From NCBI GenBank assembly GCA_015206805.1, contig JADEZP010000009.1:1-38232 (forward strand): a stretch of DNA of 38,232 nt, read 5' to 3'. Under the pieces are notes generated by a model, which saw only the letters and a list, made by a program, of their open reading frames with translations, made no database searches and was not told the DNA's origin. The position numbers and the translations under genes were made by a program. Each line of letters begins with the position of its first letter. Positions within the stretch are counted from its first letter, which is position 1. Of this stretch, positions 8,116 to 16,173 are shown one piece after another. Origin of the DNA: Quinella sp. 1Q7. GTDB lineage: Bacteria; Bacillota; Negativicutes; Selenomonadales; Selenomonadaceae.

Positions 8116-9201
8116 TTATAGCTCAATTAAATTTTTCGGCGACTGCGTGAGCGGTTGAGCTTCGCCGCCCGTGACCAAAACCGTGTCTTCGATTCGCACG
8201 CCGCAGAAATTTTCAATGTAAATGCCGGGCTCGTCGGTGACAATCATATTCGGCAGGAGATGTTCGCATTTGCTTAACTTGCTCAAGCGCGGCTCTTCGT
8301 GAATTTCCAAGCCGACGCCGTGACCGAGTCCGTGCACGAAAAATTTTCCGTAGCCAGCCGTCGTCAATCGGTCGCGAACTGCCGCGTCGCAATCAACGCC
8401 GCTTTTGCCCGCCGTGATAATTTCCAGCCCGTAAGCTTGCGCGTCAAGCACCGCGTTGTAAATTTTGCGCTGTTCAGCCGACGCCTTGCCGACGCAAATT
8501 GTGCGCGTGATGTCGGAACAATAGCCGCCCCACGTCGCGCCGAAATCCATCGTCACAAGTTCGCCCGCCGAAATTTTTTTGTCGGACGCCGAGCCGTGCG
8601 GGAGACTGCCGCGTTCGCCCGAAGCAACAATCGTCGTGAACGCCGCGCCCTCCGAGCCGAATCTACGCATAAGATATTCGAGCTCCGCCGCAACGTCAAG
8701 TTCGCGCATGTTCGGGCGAATGAACTCCAGAATTTTTTCAAAGGCGTCGTCGGCAATTCGGCACGCCCTGCGAATTTGAGCGACTTCCGCCGCGTCCTTG
8801 ACCTGCCGCAACGTGTCGAGCTCCACGGGCTTGAATTCGACGCCCGCAAGTTCTTTGGCAAGGTAATTGTGTTGCGCGACCGTCATGAAAAGACCTTCGA
8901 CGCCGACTTTGCGACAGCCCGCCGATTTTATTTCGTCGACGAGTTTTTTGTAAAGCCCTTCGGTCTGTTCGACGAGCGCGAAATTTTTTACCTCACGCCG
9001 CGCTTGCTCAATGTAGCGACCGTCAGTGACGAGCCGCCGAAAATTCCGCCCGATTAAAAGCGCGGTGCTGTCGCCGTGAAAGCCGCTGATATACGTGACG
9101 TTTGCGGGCTTCGTCACAAGCAGCGCGTCGACCTCCTCGGCGTGAAGTTTGTCGTAAAGATTCGCAAGCCGCCCGCTGAAGTTGAAATCCGCGCCGCTCA
9201 T
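8116..9201 (-). CDS. M24 family Xaa-Pro aminopeptidase
   Basis: A 361-residue cytosolic metallopeptidase that removes residues preceding proline. The N-terminal creatinase-like domain ([21 protein letters not shown]) is followed by the pita-bread fold with all metal ligands visible: the two Asp in [18 protein letters not shown], His in [15 protein letters not shown], and Glu in TDEPGIYIE and [11 protein letters not shown]. The start ATG at 9201 overlaps the aroQ stop in ATGA, so the two are coupled. The family is often annotated pepP or ypdF; I leave the symbol open because substrate range cannot be read. Confidence 0.93.
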   Translation of the reverse strand: MSGADFNFSGRLANLYDKLHAEEVDALLVTKPANVTYISGFHGDSTALLIGRNFRRLVTDGRYIEQARREVKNFALVEQTEGLYKKLVDEIKSAGCRKVGVEGLFMTVAQHNYLAKELAGVEFKPVELDTLRQVKDAAEVAQIRRACRIADDAFEKILEFIRPNMRELDVAAELEYLMRRFGSEGAAFTTIVASGERGSLPHGSASDKKISAGELVTMDFGATWGGYCSDITRTICVGKASAEQRKIYNAVLDAQAYGLEIITAGKSGVDCDAAVRDRLTTAGYGKFFVHGLGHGVGLEIHEEPRLSKLSKCEHLLPNMIVTDEPGIYIENFCGVRIEDTVLVTGGEAQPLTQSPKNLIEL

Positions 9202-9674
9202 TTGGTGTCCTTTTGAATGCGGCGAATCGCAATGTCCAGCGCGGCAATGTAGCTGTCGACTCCGAAGCCGCAAATTTGACCCATGACGACGGGCGCGATA
9301 ACCGACGTGCGGCGGAATTCTTCGCGGCGGTGAATGTTCGACAGGTGCACCTCAATGACGGGCACGGGCACTGCGGCAATCGCGTCGCGCAGGGCAATGC
9401 TGTAGTGCGTGAATGCGCCCGCGTTGAGCAAAATAAAATCGTATCGACCGCGCGCATTTTGAATCGCGTCGACGAGTGCGCCTTCGTGATTCGACTGCAC
9501 AAAGTCAATCGTATCGACGCCGGCTTTTTGCGCCCGCTCACGCAAAAGTTCGTTTATGTCGTTGAGCGTCGTGCGTCCGTAAATTTCGGGCTCACGGGTG
9601 CCGAGCAAATTCAAATTCGGTCCGTTGAGCACCAAGATTCGCTTGACGTTGACGCCGTCAGTGTTTAATTGCAA
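9198..9674 (-). CDS. aroQ: Type II 3-dehydroquinate dehydratase
   Basis: AroQ converts 3-dehydroquinate to 3-dehydroshikimate in the shikimate pathway. Family marks are [20 protein letters not shown] with the catalytic tyrosine, the FVQSNHEG segment, [16 protein letters not shown] and the proton-donor histidine in [14 protein letters not shown]. The frame is open far upstream, but only a TTG at 9674 fits. It has GGGGAG 7 nt before it and leaves a 10-residue extension before the usual first strand, giving 158 residues against about 145-150 normally. It follows acylphosphatase and overlaps the M24 peptidase gene. No other shikimate gene is nearby. Confidence 0.95.
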   Translation of the reverse strand: MQLNTDGVNVKRILVLNGPNLNLLGTREPEIYGRTTLNDINELLRERAQKAGVDTIDFVQSNHEGALVDAIQNARGRYDFILLNAGAFTHYSIALRDAIAAVPVPVIEVHLSNIHRREEFRRTSVIAPVVMGQICGFGVDSYIAALDIAIRRIQKDTK

Positions 9675-9702
9675 AGTTAATCTCCCCTTCCGCGACGCGC
9701 CG

Positions 9703-10047
9703 TCAATATCGAATGGCAAATTTATCCTCGCCCGCGACGACGGGCAACGTGGAAGATTCAAACGCCGTGACCTTAATCCAATCGTTGCCGCGCTTGATTT
9801 TGGCGATAAGGCGTTCGACAATCTGCGGCTCGCCTTGAAGTTCCATCGTGACGGAGCCGTCGCTCATGTTTTTGACCCAGCCGGTAATTCCCAAAGCTTT
9901 CGCGCTGCTTTGCACGAAAAATCGGAAGCCGACGCCTTGAACACGACCTTCGGCACGACCCGCCACGCGCACGGCGTTATCGGGATTGACGGGCGCGACG
10001 GATTCGGCATCTTCGCCGCCGCCGAAAATTTTTCCCCATAAGCTCAT
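9703..10047 (-). CDS. acyP: Acylphosphatase with N-terminal extension
   Basis: Acylphosphatases hydrolyse carboxyl phosphates such as acetyl or 1,3-bisphosphoglyceroyl phosphate. The catalytic arginine and asparagine are in [13 protein letters not shown] and [11 protein letters not shown]. The protein is 114 residues; the conserved domain is about 90, so roughly 25 residues ([16 protein letters not shown]...) are extra and look flexible. The ATG at 10047 has AGGAG 8 nt upstream. It lies 11 bases after the FkbM methyltransferase gene in the long operon. Confidence 0.92.
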   Translation of the reverse strand: MSLWGKIFGGGEDAESVAPVNPDNAVRVAGRAEGRVQGVGFRFFVQSSAKALGITGWVKNMSDGSVTMELQGEPQIVERLIAKIKRGNDWIKVTAFESSTLPVVAGEDKFAIRY

Positions 10048-10058
10048 AATCTCAACTC

Positions 10059-11186
10059 CTATCGGGCAAGTAAAACGCACTCGCCGTAAAATTCATGCCA
10101 CGGCTCCAAACCCAACGCTGTCATATGCGGCTGAAAATCCGCGTCGACGGCAAAAGGCTCATCTTCGGGCGACACGTGATAATGACGCAGGGCGAACTCG
10201 TAATCGGGATTCAACGCCTTGACGAATTCCATCAGCGTCCAAAAGTCGTCCCACTTGTGATACGCGCTCAACGCAAGTATCGGCTTGAAGCGGGTGATTG
10301 TCGTCGTCGCGCCGCGCAGGACGTCGAGTTCGGCACCTTCCACGTCAAGCTTGATAAAGTCGACGCGCGGCAAATTTTTTTCGCGGACGTAGCTGTCGAG
10401 CGTGACAATCTGCGCGGATTCGGAGCCGTCGTCGGCAACGCGTGTTGAGCCGCCGTTAATCGGACAATAGCTTGCCGTGTGATTGTAAGCACCGAGCCCG
10501 AAATTTTCCACGACGAAATTATTTTCGCGGGCGACCTTCGCGGCGTATGGATAAAGATTTTTGTCGAGCTCAAAGCCGTAAACTTTGAAGCCGCGTTCGG
10601 TAAAGCGCAATCCCGTGCCGCCGTCGAAAGCCCCGCCGTCAATGACAATCGCGCCGCGTTCGGGAATAAAGCCCGGCGTCAAGTAATGCGGACCTTTGGC
10701 GTGGTGAAGTTTGTCGGGACGATTCGCGACGTTGCCGAGCCAATAGCCGCGAAAAGTTTTGCGGGAGTCTTCGTCAATCAACGCGTCGTAAAAATTTTTC
10801 AGCGCGGGCAAATTGCTCATGAACGTATCGTAAATTTCGGCGGTATTTTCGTTTTCGGGATAAAGCACCGTGCTTGCCGGGAAATTCTTCGCGGCAAAAC
10901 GTGCGTCGAGCGGCGTGAGCGTGAAAATATATTCGGGGCGCAGACGGCGTTCAATGGCGGCGTCGACGGTGACGATCTCAAAATTTTTCGGCGCGTCGGG
11001 AACGGCTTCGGGCAACGTGATAAATTGCGTTATGTTGAATGTCGAGCCCTGCGCCACTTCAAGCGCACGTTCCACGTTGATGACGGCAAGCAGTGCGACG
11101 GGAATTTGTTGCGCAAGAATTTTTTTTAATACGGTGTCGTAAAGTTCGACGTGCATATCGCGGACAAGTTCAATGAATTTTTCCAC
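10059..11186 (-). CDS. FkbM family methyltransferase with N-terminal domain
   Basis: The C-terminal half (about residues 180-375) is an FkbM-type SAM-dependent methyltransferase: VIDGGAFDGGTGLRF binds SAM and VDFIKLDVEGAELDVLRGA is the family signature. The first 170 or so residues do not match anything I know and look like a separate alpha/beta domain. FkbM enzymes usually methylate sugar hydroxyls of surface glycans or natural products; the target here is unknown. I place the start at a GTG (11186), 10 nt after GGAGG; a TTG at 11192 that overlaps the U32 stop in TTGA is the alternative. It is an unusual insert in a translation/envelope operon. Confidence 0.82.
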   Translation of the reverse strand: MEKFIELVRDMHVELYDTVLKKILAQQIPVALLAVINVERALEVAQGSTFNITQFITLPEAVPDAPKNFEIVTVDAAIERRLRPEYIFTLTPLDARFAAKNFPASTVLYPENENTAEIYDTFMSNLPALKNFYDALIDEDSRKTFRGYWLGNVANRPDKLHHAKGPHYLTPGFIPERGAIVIDGGAFDGGTGLRFTERGFKVYGFELDKNLYPYAAKVARENNFVVENFGLGAYNHTASYCPINGGSTRVADDGSESAQIVTLDSYVREKNLPRVDFIKLDVEGAELDVLRGATTTITRFKPILALSAYHKWDDFWTLMEFVKALNPDYEFALRHYHVSPEDEPFAVDADFQPHMTALGLEPWHEFYGECVLLAR

Positions 11187-11188
11187 AG

Positions 11189-12478
11189 TCAAAGTGCCTC
11201 CCTCATTAGCGACCAAATTTCGACGGGCTTGGTTACGGGAATTGTGACGAGTTGTTGAGCGTGCGGCGCGGCTGAAATTTCCAAACCGTTAGCGTCGCGC
11301 ATGAAGTCAATCGTCTGCGTGAAGGTGTCGCCGTGCGGCTGAAGAAATTCCACGCGCCCGCCGCGTTCAAATTTGCCGCGCTGTTCAATCGTCGCGGTCA
11401 TTGTCTCGCCGTCAAAGTTGCGGACGATGCCCAAAAAATTAGCCGAGCGTTTCGGCTTGGACGTGTCGTAAATTTCAGTCGGCAAACCGTCGCCCGCGAA
11501 AAAGCCCGTCGTGTACGGACGGTGAGCAACCTTGTCGAGTTCGGCAAGCCAATCGTCGCGCATGGAAAAATTTTCGGGGTCGGCAAAGTACGCGTCAATC
11601 GCCGCCCGATAAACTTTGACGACGCCCGCAACGTAATTGACGCTTTTCATGCGACCTTCGATCTTTAGCGACGCGACTCCGCTTTGAATCACGTCGGCAA
11701 GCTTCGGCAGTAAGCAAAGGTCTTTGGAGTTCATGACGTAAGCACCGCGCGTATCTTCGCCGACGGGAAAAAATTCGCCTTCGCGCGTCTCCTCGACCAG
11801 CCGATATTTCCAGCGGCAAGAGTGCGTGCAAGCACCTTGATTGGCGTCGCGACCCGTCAAAAATTTCGACAGCCAACATCTGCCCGAATACGAAATGCAC
11901 ATTGCGCCGTGCACGAAAATTTCAAGCTCCGCCGCGCAGTGAGCTTTGATGTCGGAAATTTCTGCGCGGGTGAGTTCGCGGGCAAGGACGATACGTTTCG
12001 CGCCGAGTTCGTGAAAAAATTTCGCCGCCCGCCAATTCGTGACGTTCGCTTGCGTGCTTATGTGAATGTCGAGCGCGGTGAGCTCCTTTGCAAGCGCAAG
12101 AACGCCCGCGTCCGAAATTAAAACCGCGTCGACGCCCGCGCCCTCCAGAAACGTCAGATAATCGGCAAGCGCGTCGATGTCGGCATTGTGCGCGAAGATG
12201 TTCACAGCCGCGTAAATTTTTTTGCCGAGCGCGTGAGTGAAGTCGACGGCTTGAAAAATTTCGTCGCGTGTGAAGTTGTCTCCGAATGCACGCAAACTGA
12301 AGTCCTTGCCGCCGAAATAAACGGCGTCCGCCCCGTAAATCAGCGCGGCTTGCAGTTTCTCGAAATTTCCTGCGGGCGCGAGCAGTTCGGGCTTTGGACA
12401 ATTAGGAATTAGGAATGAGGAATTAGGAATTAATTCGGCGTCATCATTCCCGATTGAATCAGCGATATTGATTGACAA
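11189..12478 (-). CDS. U32 family peptidase / tRNA hydroxylation protein-like
   Basis: A 429-residue U32 protein. The domain starts at PELLAPAGNFEKLQAALIYGADAVYFGG, and the U32 signature EIFVHGAMCISYSGRCWLS with its cysteines is intact; a C-terminal U32-associated beta domain follows. Relatives of this order (TrhP and RlhA groups) act in prephenate-dependent hydroxylation of RNA; older annotations call them collagenase-like peptidases. Its place after mltG is a Firmicutes hallmark. The start is a TTG at 12478 within the mltG end, 10 nt after GAGGAG. Between this start and the domain, codons from about 12432 down to 12400 are a heptanucleotide tandem array encoding LIPNSSFLIPN, with no in-frame ATG, GTG or TTG downstream of it before the domain. 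Confidence 0.9.
   Translation of the reverse strand: MSINIADSIGNDDAELIPNSSFLIPNCPKPELLAPAGNFEKLQAALIYGADAVYFGGKDFSLRAFGDNFTRDEIFQAVDFTHALGKKIYAAVNIFAHNADIDALADYLTFLEGAGVDAVLISDAGVLALAKELTALDIHISTQANVTNWRAAKFFHELGAKRIVLARELTRAEISDIKAHCAAELEIFVHGAMCISYSGRCWLSKFLTGRDANQGACTHSCRWKYRLVEETREGEFFPVGEDTRGAYVMNSKDLCLLPKLADVIQSGVASLKIEGRMKSVNYVAGVVKVYRAAIDAYFADPENFSMRDDWLAELDKVAHRPYTTGFFAGDGLPTEIYDTSKPKRSANFLGIVRNFDGETMTATIEQRGKFERGGRVEFLQPHGDTFTQTIDFMRDANGLEISAAPHAQQLVTIPVTKPVEIWSLMREAL
12400..12432. repeat. Heptanucleotide tandem array inside the U32 gene
   Basis: The plus strand reads AATTAGG repeated 4.7 times (third unit AATGAGG). It is translated on the minus strand as LIPNSSFLIPN, a stretch not expected in the family. 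Because 7 is not a multiple of 3, gain or loss of one unit would change the reading frame between the start codon and the U32 domain. Confidence 0.9.
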
Positions 12479-13616
12479 GATTCAAATGCTCCTCGTAGGT
12501 GTTGGCGTAGTGATTGTGTCCGCGGCGGTCGGCGACGAAATACAGATAATCGGTCTCCGCAGGGTGCAGGACGGCTTCAATCGCCGCCATACCGGGATTT
12601 GCAATCGGTCCCGGCGGCAAGCCCGTGTGCTGATAGGTGTTGTACGGCGAATCGATTTGTGTGTCCTCGATTGAAACATCTTCCTTGGGCGTGTCCATAA
12701 GATATTGCAACGTCGCGTCGGTTTGCAGCGGCATGTTGAGCTTGAGCCGCTTTAAAAGCACCTGCGCGACAATCGGACGGTCTTCGGGGAAACGGACTTC
12801 TCGCTCGACAAGCGACGCCAACGTTATCAAGTCGTAAATCGACAAGCCCATAGCCTCCGCCTGCTTGCGCATCGACATCGTCAGCTTTTTGTTGAGCGTG
12901 CCCGCCATAAGGTCAAGAATTTCGGCGACTTCCATATCGCTTTCGACGGCGTATGTGTCGGGGAACAAAAACCCTTCCGCCGCGTAGAAAACGTTTTCGC
13001 GCTTTTTCATGTATTCGTAGGGCGCAAAGTCAGTCGCCGCCTTGAGAAACTCCGCTTTGTCGGCAAGGTCGAGATTTTGCAGACGTTCGGCAATTTCCTT
13101 GACGCCGAAGCCTTCGGGAATGGTGAACTGAATCAAACGCTTTTCGCCCGTCAAAAGTTTTGCAAAGACTTCGTCGTCGTCCATGTCGGCTGTGAAGCTG
13201 TAGGAGCCGGGGCGCAGTTTGTCGTCGTAGCCGCGCAGTCGCGCAAGTATGCGGAACTTGAGCTTGCTTTTGATGACGCCGCGTTCGGCAAGTTTGTCGG
13301 CGATTTCGGCGGTGGAAGAGCCTTCGCGGATTTCGACTTGAATGGAGCGTTCCACGTTCGATTCGGAATTTGCGGGAGTCTCGACGGGCGCGGGCTGTTG
13401 AACATTCACGGCGGACGGGTCGACCAATGTCATTGCCAAGCCCAATCCGACGACGCACAAAAGTACGACGCCTGCCACGCCGAAAACGTATCGCCGCGAA
13501 ATTTCCATGTCGGCGAAAAACGCGCTCAACTTGCCGCGCAGAGTTCTGGGTTTGCCGGCACTGCGCGACGGAATTTCCAAGCGTTTGGTGTCGGCGTCGG
13601 AGTCGGGCTTATTCAT
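12459..13616 (-). CDS. mltG: Endolytic murein transglycosylase MltG
   Basis: MltG cleaves nascent glycan strands at the membrane and thereby sets their length. The 385-residue protein has a short cytoplasmic N-terminus, one transmembrane segment (VFGVAGVVLLCVVGLGLAMTL, about residues 45-65), a LysM-like region and the YceG domain. The domain carries the catalytic glutamate motif LASLVEREVRFPEDRP and the TDATLQYL and SPYNTYQHTGLPPGPIANPG segments. The start ATG at 13616 overlaps the end of the DUF1292 gene by 8 bases. The U32 start is embedded in its last codons, giving coupling on both sides. Confidence 0.96.
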   Translation of the reverse strand: MNKPDSDADTKRLEIPSRSAGKPRTLRGKLSAFFADMEISRRYVFGVAGVVLLCVVGLGLAMTLVDPSAVNVQQPAPVETPANSESNVERSIQVEIREGSSTAEIADKLAERGVIKSKLKFRILARLRGYDDKLRPGSYSFTADMDDDEVFAKLLTGEKRLIQFTIPEGFGVKEIAERLQNLDLADKAEFLKAATDFAPYEYMKKRENVFYAAEGFLFPDTYAVESDMEVAEILDLMAGTLNKKLTMSMRKQAEAMGLSIYDLITLASLVEREVRFPEDRPIVAQVLLKRLKLNMPLQTDATLQYLMDTPKEDVSIEDTQIDSPYNTYQHTGLPPGPIANPGMAAIEAVLHPAETDYLYFVADRRGHNHYANTYEEHLNLVNQYR

Positions 13617-13938
13617 CGTCCTCGTCCAAAAGTTTTTCGTAAGCCGCCTGAACTTTATCGAATTCCTCGTCGGTCGGCTCGACGTATTCTTCTTGCCCGT
13701 CGGCACCCGTCACGATTTTGGCAATGATAACGTCGTCGTCATCGCAACCGCAATCGCAATCGCAATCGCAATCCGCGCCGTGATCGTGTTCGTCCTTAAC
13801 TGCGACAAGCAGGGCGAAATTCACGCCGTCGACGGGAATAATCATTTCCTCGACGTAGTAAAAAACGTTGCCCTCTTCGTCGGTCATTTCGACCAGAAAA
13901 TCGTCGTCCATGAGTTCTTCGCGTTTATCAGTCAACAT
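13609..13938 (-). CDS. DUF1292 protein with Cys-Asp repeat insert
   Basis: A 109-residue acidic protein of the DUF1292 family, found between ruvX and mltG in many Firmicutes; the function is unknown. The N-terminal part (FLVEMTDEEGNVFYYVEEMIIPVDGVNFALLV) fits the family. The middle is unusual: HDHGADCDCDCDCGCDDDD, encoded by a hexanucleotide repeat at 13751-13774. Alternating Cys and Asp after a His pair could bind metal. The C-terminus returns to the family (DGQEEYVEPTDEEFDKVQAAYEKL). The ATG at 13938 follows GAGGAA by 7 nt. It overlaps mltG. Confidence 0.88.
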   Translation of the reverse strand: MLTDKREELMDDDFLVEMTDEEGNVFYYVEEMIIPVDGVNFALLVAVKDEHDHGADCDCDCDCGCDDDDVIIAKIVTGADGQEEYVEPTDEEFDKVQAAYEKLLDEDDE

Positions 13939-13962
13939 AAAAAATTCCTCATTCCAAAAAAT

Positions 13963-14373
13963 TTAATTGGCATCAAGCCAACCCTGCAGAATGTAAACCG
14001 CCGCCATCTTGTCAATGACGCGTTTACGCTTGCGACGAGAGACATCCGCCGCGATTAAAGCCTTTGACGCCGCAACTGTGCTCAATCGTTCGTCCCAAAA
14101 AATTTGCTTGACGTCGGGAAGTGCCGCGCCGATTTTTGCCGCGAACTTGCGAACGAGTTCACAGCGCGAACCTTCGGTGCCGTCCATGTTTTTGGGCAAG
14201 CCGATAACAAACGTCGTCGCCTCGAATTGCGCGACAAGCTCACCGAGCCGCTTAAGGTCGTCTTTGGCGGATGTGCGGCGGATTGTCTCGACGCCCTGCG
14301 CCGTAAGTCCGAGCAAGTCACTGACTGCCACGCCGATTGTCGCGTCGCCGATATCAAGGGCAAGTGCTCTCAC
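13963..14373 (-). CDS. ruvX: Pre-16S rRNA nuclease / Holliday junction resolvase-like RuvX (YqgF)
   Basis: YqgF-family nuclease with an RNase H fold, needed for maturation of the 16S rRNA 5' end and first described as a resolvase-like protein. The 136-residue sequence shows the first acidic residue in [29 protein letters not shown] with the following helix, and [16 protein letters not shown]. The start is GTG at 14373, overlapping the ireB stop in GTGA, with GGAGGG upstream. The order ireB-ruvX-DUF1292 is the classical one. Confidence 0.95.
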   Translation of the reverse strand: MRALALDIGDATIGVAVSDLLGLTAQGVETIRRTSAKDDLKRLGELVAQFEATTFVIGLPKNMDGTEGSRCELVRKFAAKIGAALPDVKQIFWDERLSTVAASKALIAADVSRRKRKRVIDKMAAVYILQGWLDAN

Positions 14374-14651
14374 CGCTTACCCTCCAGCCGCTCAAGATAC
14401 GTGCGCACGAGTTCTTCAAGCAATTCGTCGCGCTCGACCTTGCGAATTTTGCTGCGCGCCTCCAAGTGGCTCGTCACGTAAGCGGGATCGCCGCTCAAAA
14501 GATAGCCGACCAGTTGATGCACGGGATTGTAGCCTTTTTCGGTCATCGCGCGGTAGGCGTTCTTGATGACTTTTTCCGCGCGATTTTCCTCCACGCCGAA
14601 GCGGAACATCCTTGTTTCGTCGCTGACGGTGCGTGTTTCGTCGCCGCTCAT
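14370..14651 (-). CDS. ireB: IreB family regulatory phosphoprotein (DUF965)
   Basis: In enterococci IreB is a substrate of the PASTA kinase IreK and a negative regulator of cephalosporin resistance; it is otherwise known as UPF0297/YrzL. The 93-residue protein has the conserved core TRMFRFG...[34 protein letters not shown]. The N-terminus is rich in threonines ([13 protein letters not shown]), where phosphorylation occurs in relatives. The ATG at 14651 has AAGGAG 8 nt upstream. The longer frame to 14693 is not supported. Confidence 0.95.
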   Translation of the reverse strand: MSGDETRTVSDETRMFRFGVEENRAEKVIKNAYRAMTEKGYNPVHQLVGYLLSGDPAYVTSHLEARSKIRKVERDELLEELVRTYLERLEGKR

Positions 14652-14701
14652 GGTATCACTCCTTTGCAAAGTTTTTCGGGCATTGTACACCAATTAAGGG
14701 C

Positions 14702-15994
14702 TTAGGCGCAAGAAATTTTCCCGAACACTCCGTCCGCGTGAAGACGTTCGATTTTGACGCGCACGACTTCGCCAAGTTTGATTCCGACGTCGGGAACGTA
14801 GACGCGAACATAATTTTTCGTCAGTCCGTCGACAATGCCGTCCGTCGAAGTCTCCGCAATAATTTCCACCGTTCGACCGATTAGGCGCGACGAAAAATTT
14901 TCCGACTTTGCACGCGACAACTCGACCGCCGAAACTGCGCGGGACTTTTTGACTTGCGGGGCGATTTGATTCGGCAACGTCGCCGCCAACGTTCCATGCC
15001 GCGCAGAAAACGGGAACACGTGTATTTTGCTGAACGGCTGCTCGCGGATAAAATTCAACGTCTCGGCAAAAAGTTCGTCCGTTTCGCCGGGGAAGCCGAC
15101 GATTAAATCCGTGCCGATTGAAATTTCGGGAACCTCCGCGATTAGCCGCGCAGTCAGCTCCGAAAAATTTTTCGTCGTGTACGGACGGCGCATTGCCCGC
15201 AAAATTTCGTCGCTACCCGATTGCAACGGCAAGTGCACGTGGTTGCAAAGGCGGCTGTCGCGCTTGAGCAGGTCAATCAGTTCGTCGGTCAGCTCTGCGG
15301 ATTCGATTGAGCCCAGTCGCAGGCGTAAAGGGTCGGCGGCGTCCAAAACGGTTTGCACCGCGTCGACAAGGCTCACGCCGCGCAAGTCCCTGCCGTATGC
15401 GCCGATGTGTATGCCCGTCAAAACAATTTCCTTGTAGCCCGCCGACTTGAGCTCGACACATTCCGCGCGAATACTTTCAAGACTGCGGCTCCTCACGCGT
15501 CCGCGAACGTTCGGAATAATGCAGTAGGCGCAACGATTGTCGCAACCGTCCTCAATCTTCAGGAAAGCTCGCGTGCGGTGTGGAGTGTGCGGCAATTCCT
15601 CGAAGTCGCGAATATCATCAACGTTGCCGACGCGAAAAATTTTCTCGCCGCGCTTCGCAAATGCCGCCTCGACAAGCTCGACAATGCGCGTGCGATCTTT
15701 CGTGCCGATAATCACGTCGACGCCGTCAATCGCGCTGACGACCTGCGGCTCACTTTGCGCATAGCAGCCGACGACGACCAATATGCAGTTTCTATTGACG
15801 TTTGCCGCGCGACGAATCATCTGCCGCGACTTTTGTGAACTGACAGCCGTAACGGTGCAGGTGTTGACGACGACGACATCAGCCGCAGAAATTTCCTCCG
15901 CCGCAGTGTAGCCCGCCGCCTCGAAAAGTTTGCGCATTGCCTCCGACTCGTACTGATTGACTTTGCAACCGAGCGTCACGAAAAAAATTTTCAA
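14702..15994 (-). CDS. mtaB: tRNA t6A37 methylthiotransferase MtaB
   Basis: MtaB adds a methylthio group to t6A37 in ANN-decoding tRNAs. The 430-residue protein has the three-domain layout: N-terminal UPF0004 domain with cluster cysteines in TLGC, NTCTV and VGCYAQ; a radical SAM core with CDNRCAYC (C-x3-C-x2-C); and a C-terminal TRAM domain. The start is TTG at 15994, preceded by GAGTGAGGC. It overlaps, in TTGA, the stop of a short frame (16173-15991) that is a duplicate of this gene's own first 41 codons, so translation may now be handed over from the fragment. It precedes ireB by 50 bases. Confidence 0.95.
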   Translation of the reverse strand: MKIFFVTLGCKVNQYESEAMRKLFEAAGYTAAEEISAADVVVVNTCTVTAVSSQKSRQMIRRAANVNRNCILVVVGCYAQSEPQVVSAIDGVDVIIGTKDRTRIVELVEAAFAKRGEKIFRVGNVDDIRDFEELPHTPHRTRAFLKIEDGCDNRCAYCIIPNVRGRVRSRSLESIRAECVELKSAGYKEIVLTGIHIGAYGRDLRGVSLVDAVQTVLDAADPLRLRLGSIESAELTDELIDLLKRDSRLCNHVHLPLQSGSDEILRAMRRPYTTKNFSELTARLIAEVPEISIGTDLIVGFPGETDELFAETLNFIREQPFSKIHVFPFSARHGTLAATLPNQIAPQVKKSRAVSAVELSRAKSENFSSRLIGRTVEIIAETSTDGIVDGLTKNYVRVYVPDVGIKLGEVVRVKIERLHADGVFGKISCA

Positions 15995-16167
15995 GCCGCC
16001 TCACTCCGTAAACTCGTAATAATTTTTGTTGGCATCCGTTGCGCGACGACATCAGCCGCAGAAATTTCCTCCGCCGCAGTGTAGCCCGCCGCCTCGAAAA
16101 GTTTGCGCATTGCCTCCGATTCGTACTGATTGACTTTGCAGCCGAGCGTCACGAAAAAAATTTTCAA
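15871..16167. repeat. 124-bp direct repeat of the mtaB 5' end
   Basis: Bases 15871-15994 recur at 16044-16167, offset 173, with 49 bp of unrelated sequence between them. I see only two mismatches, both synonymous (gac/gat for Asp and caa/cag-type third-base changes on the coding strand), so the event is fairly recent or under gene conversion. Confidence 0.9.
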
Positions 16168-16173
16168 CGTCAC
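15991..16173 (-). pseudogene. Duplicated N-terminal fragment of mtaB
   Basis: A 60-codon frame starting GTG at 16173, overlapping the rsmE stop. Residues 3-43 match the first 41 residues of MtaB exactly (from LKIFFVTLGCKVNQYESEAM to ISAADVV), then the frame diverges into AQRMPTKIITSLRSEAA and stops exactly over the start of the intact gene. It cannot fold into an MtaB domain. It may be the original mtaB start, with the functional copy now reading from the second copy. Confidence 0.85.

Noticed and set aside
15871-16167. Insertion sequence ends at the mtaB duplication
   Set aside because: The repeats are direct, consist of coding sequence, and the 49 bp between them have no inverted ends or transposase.
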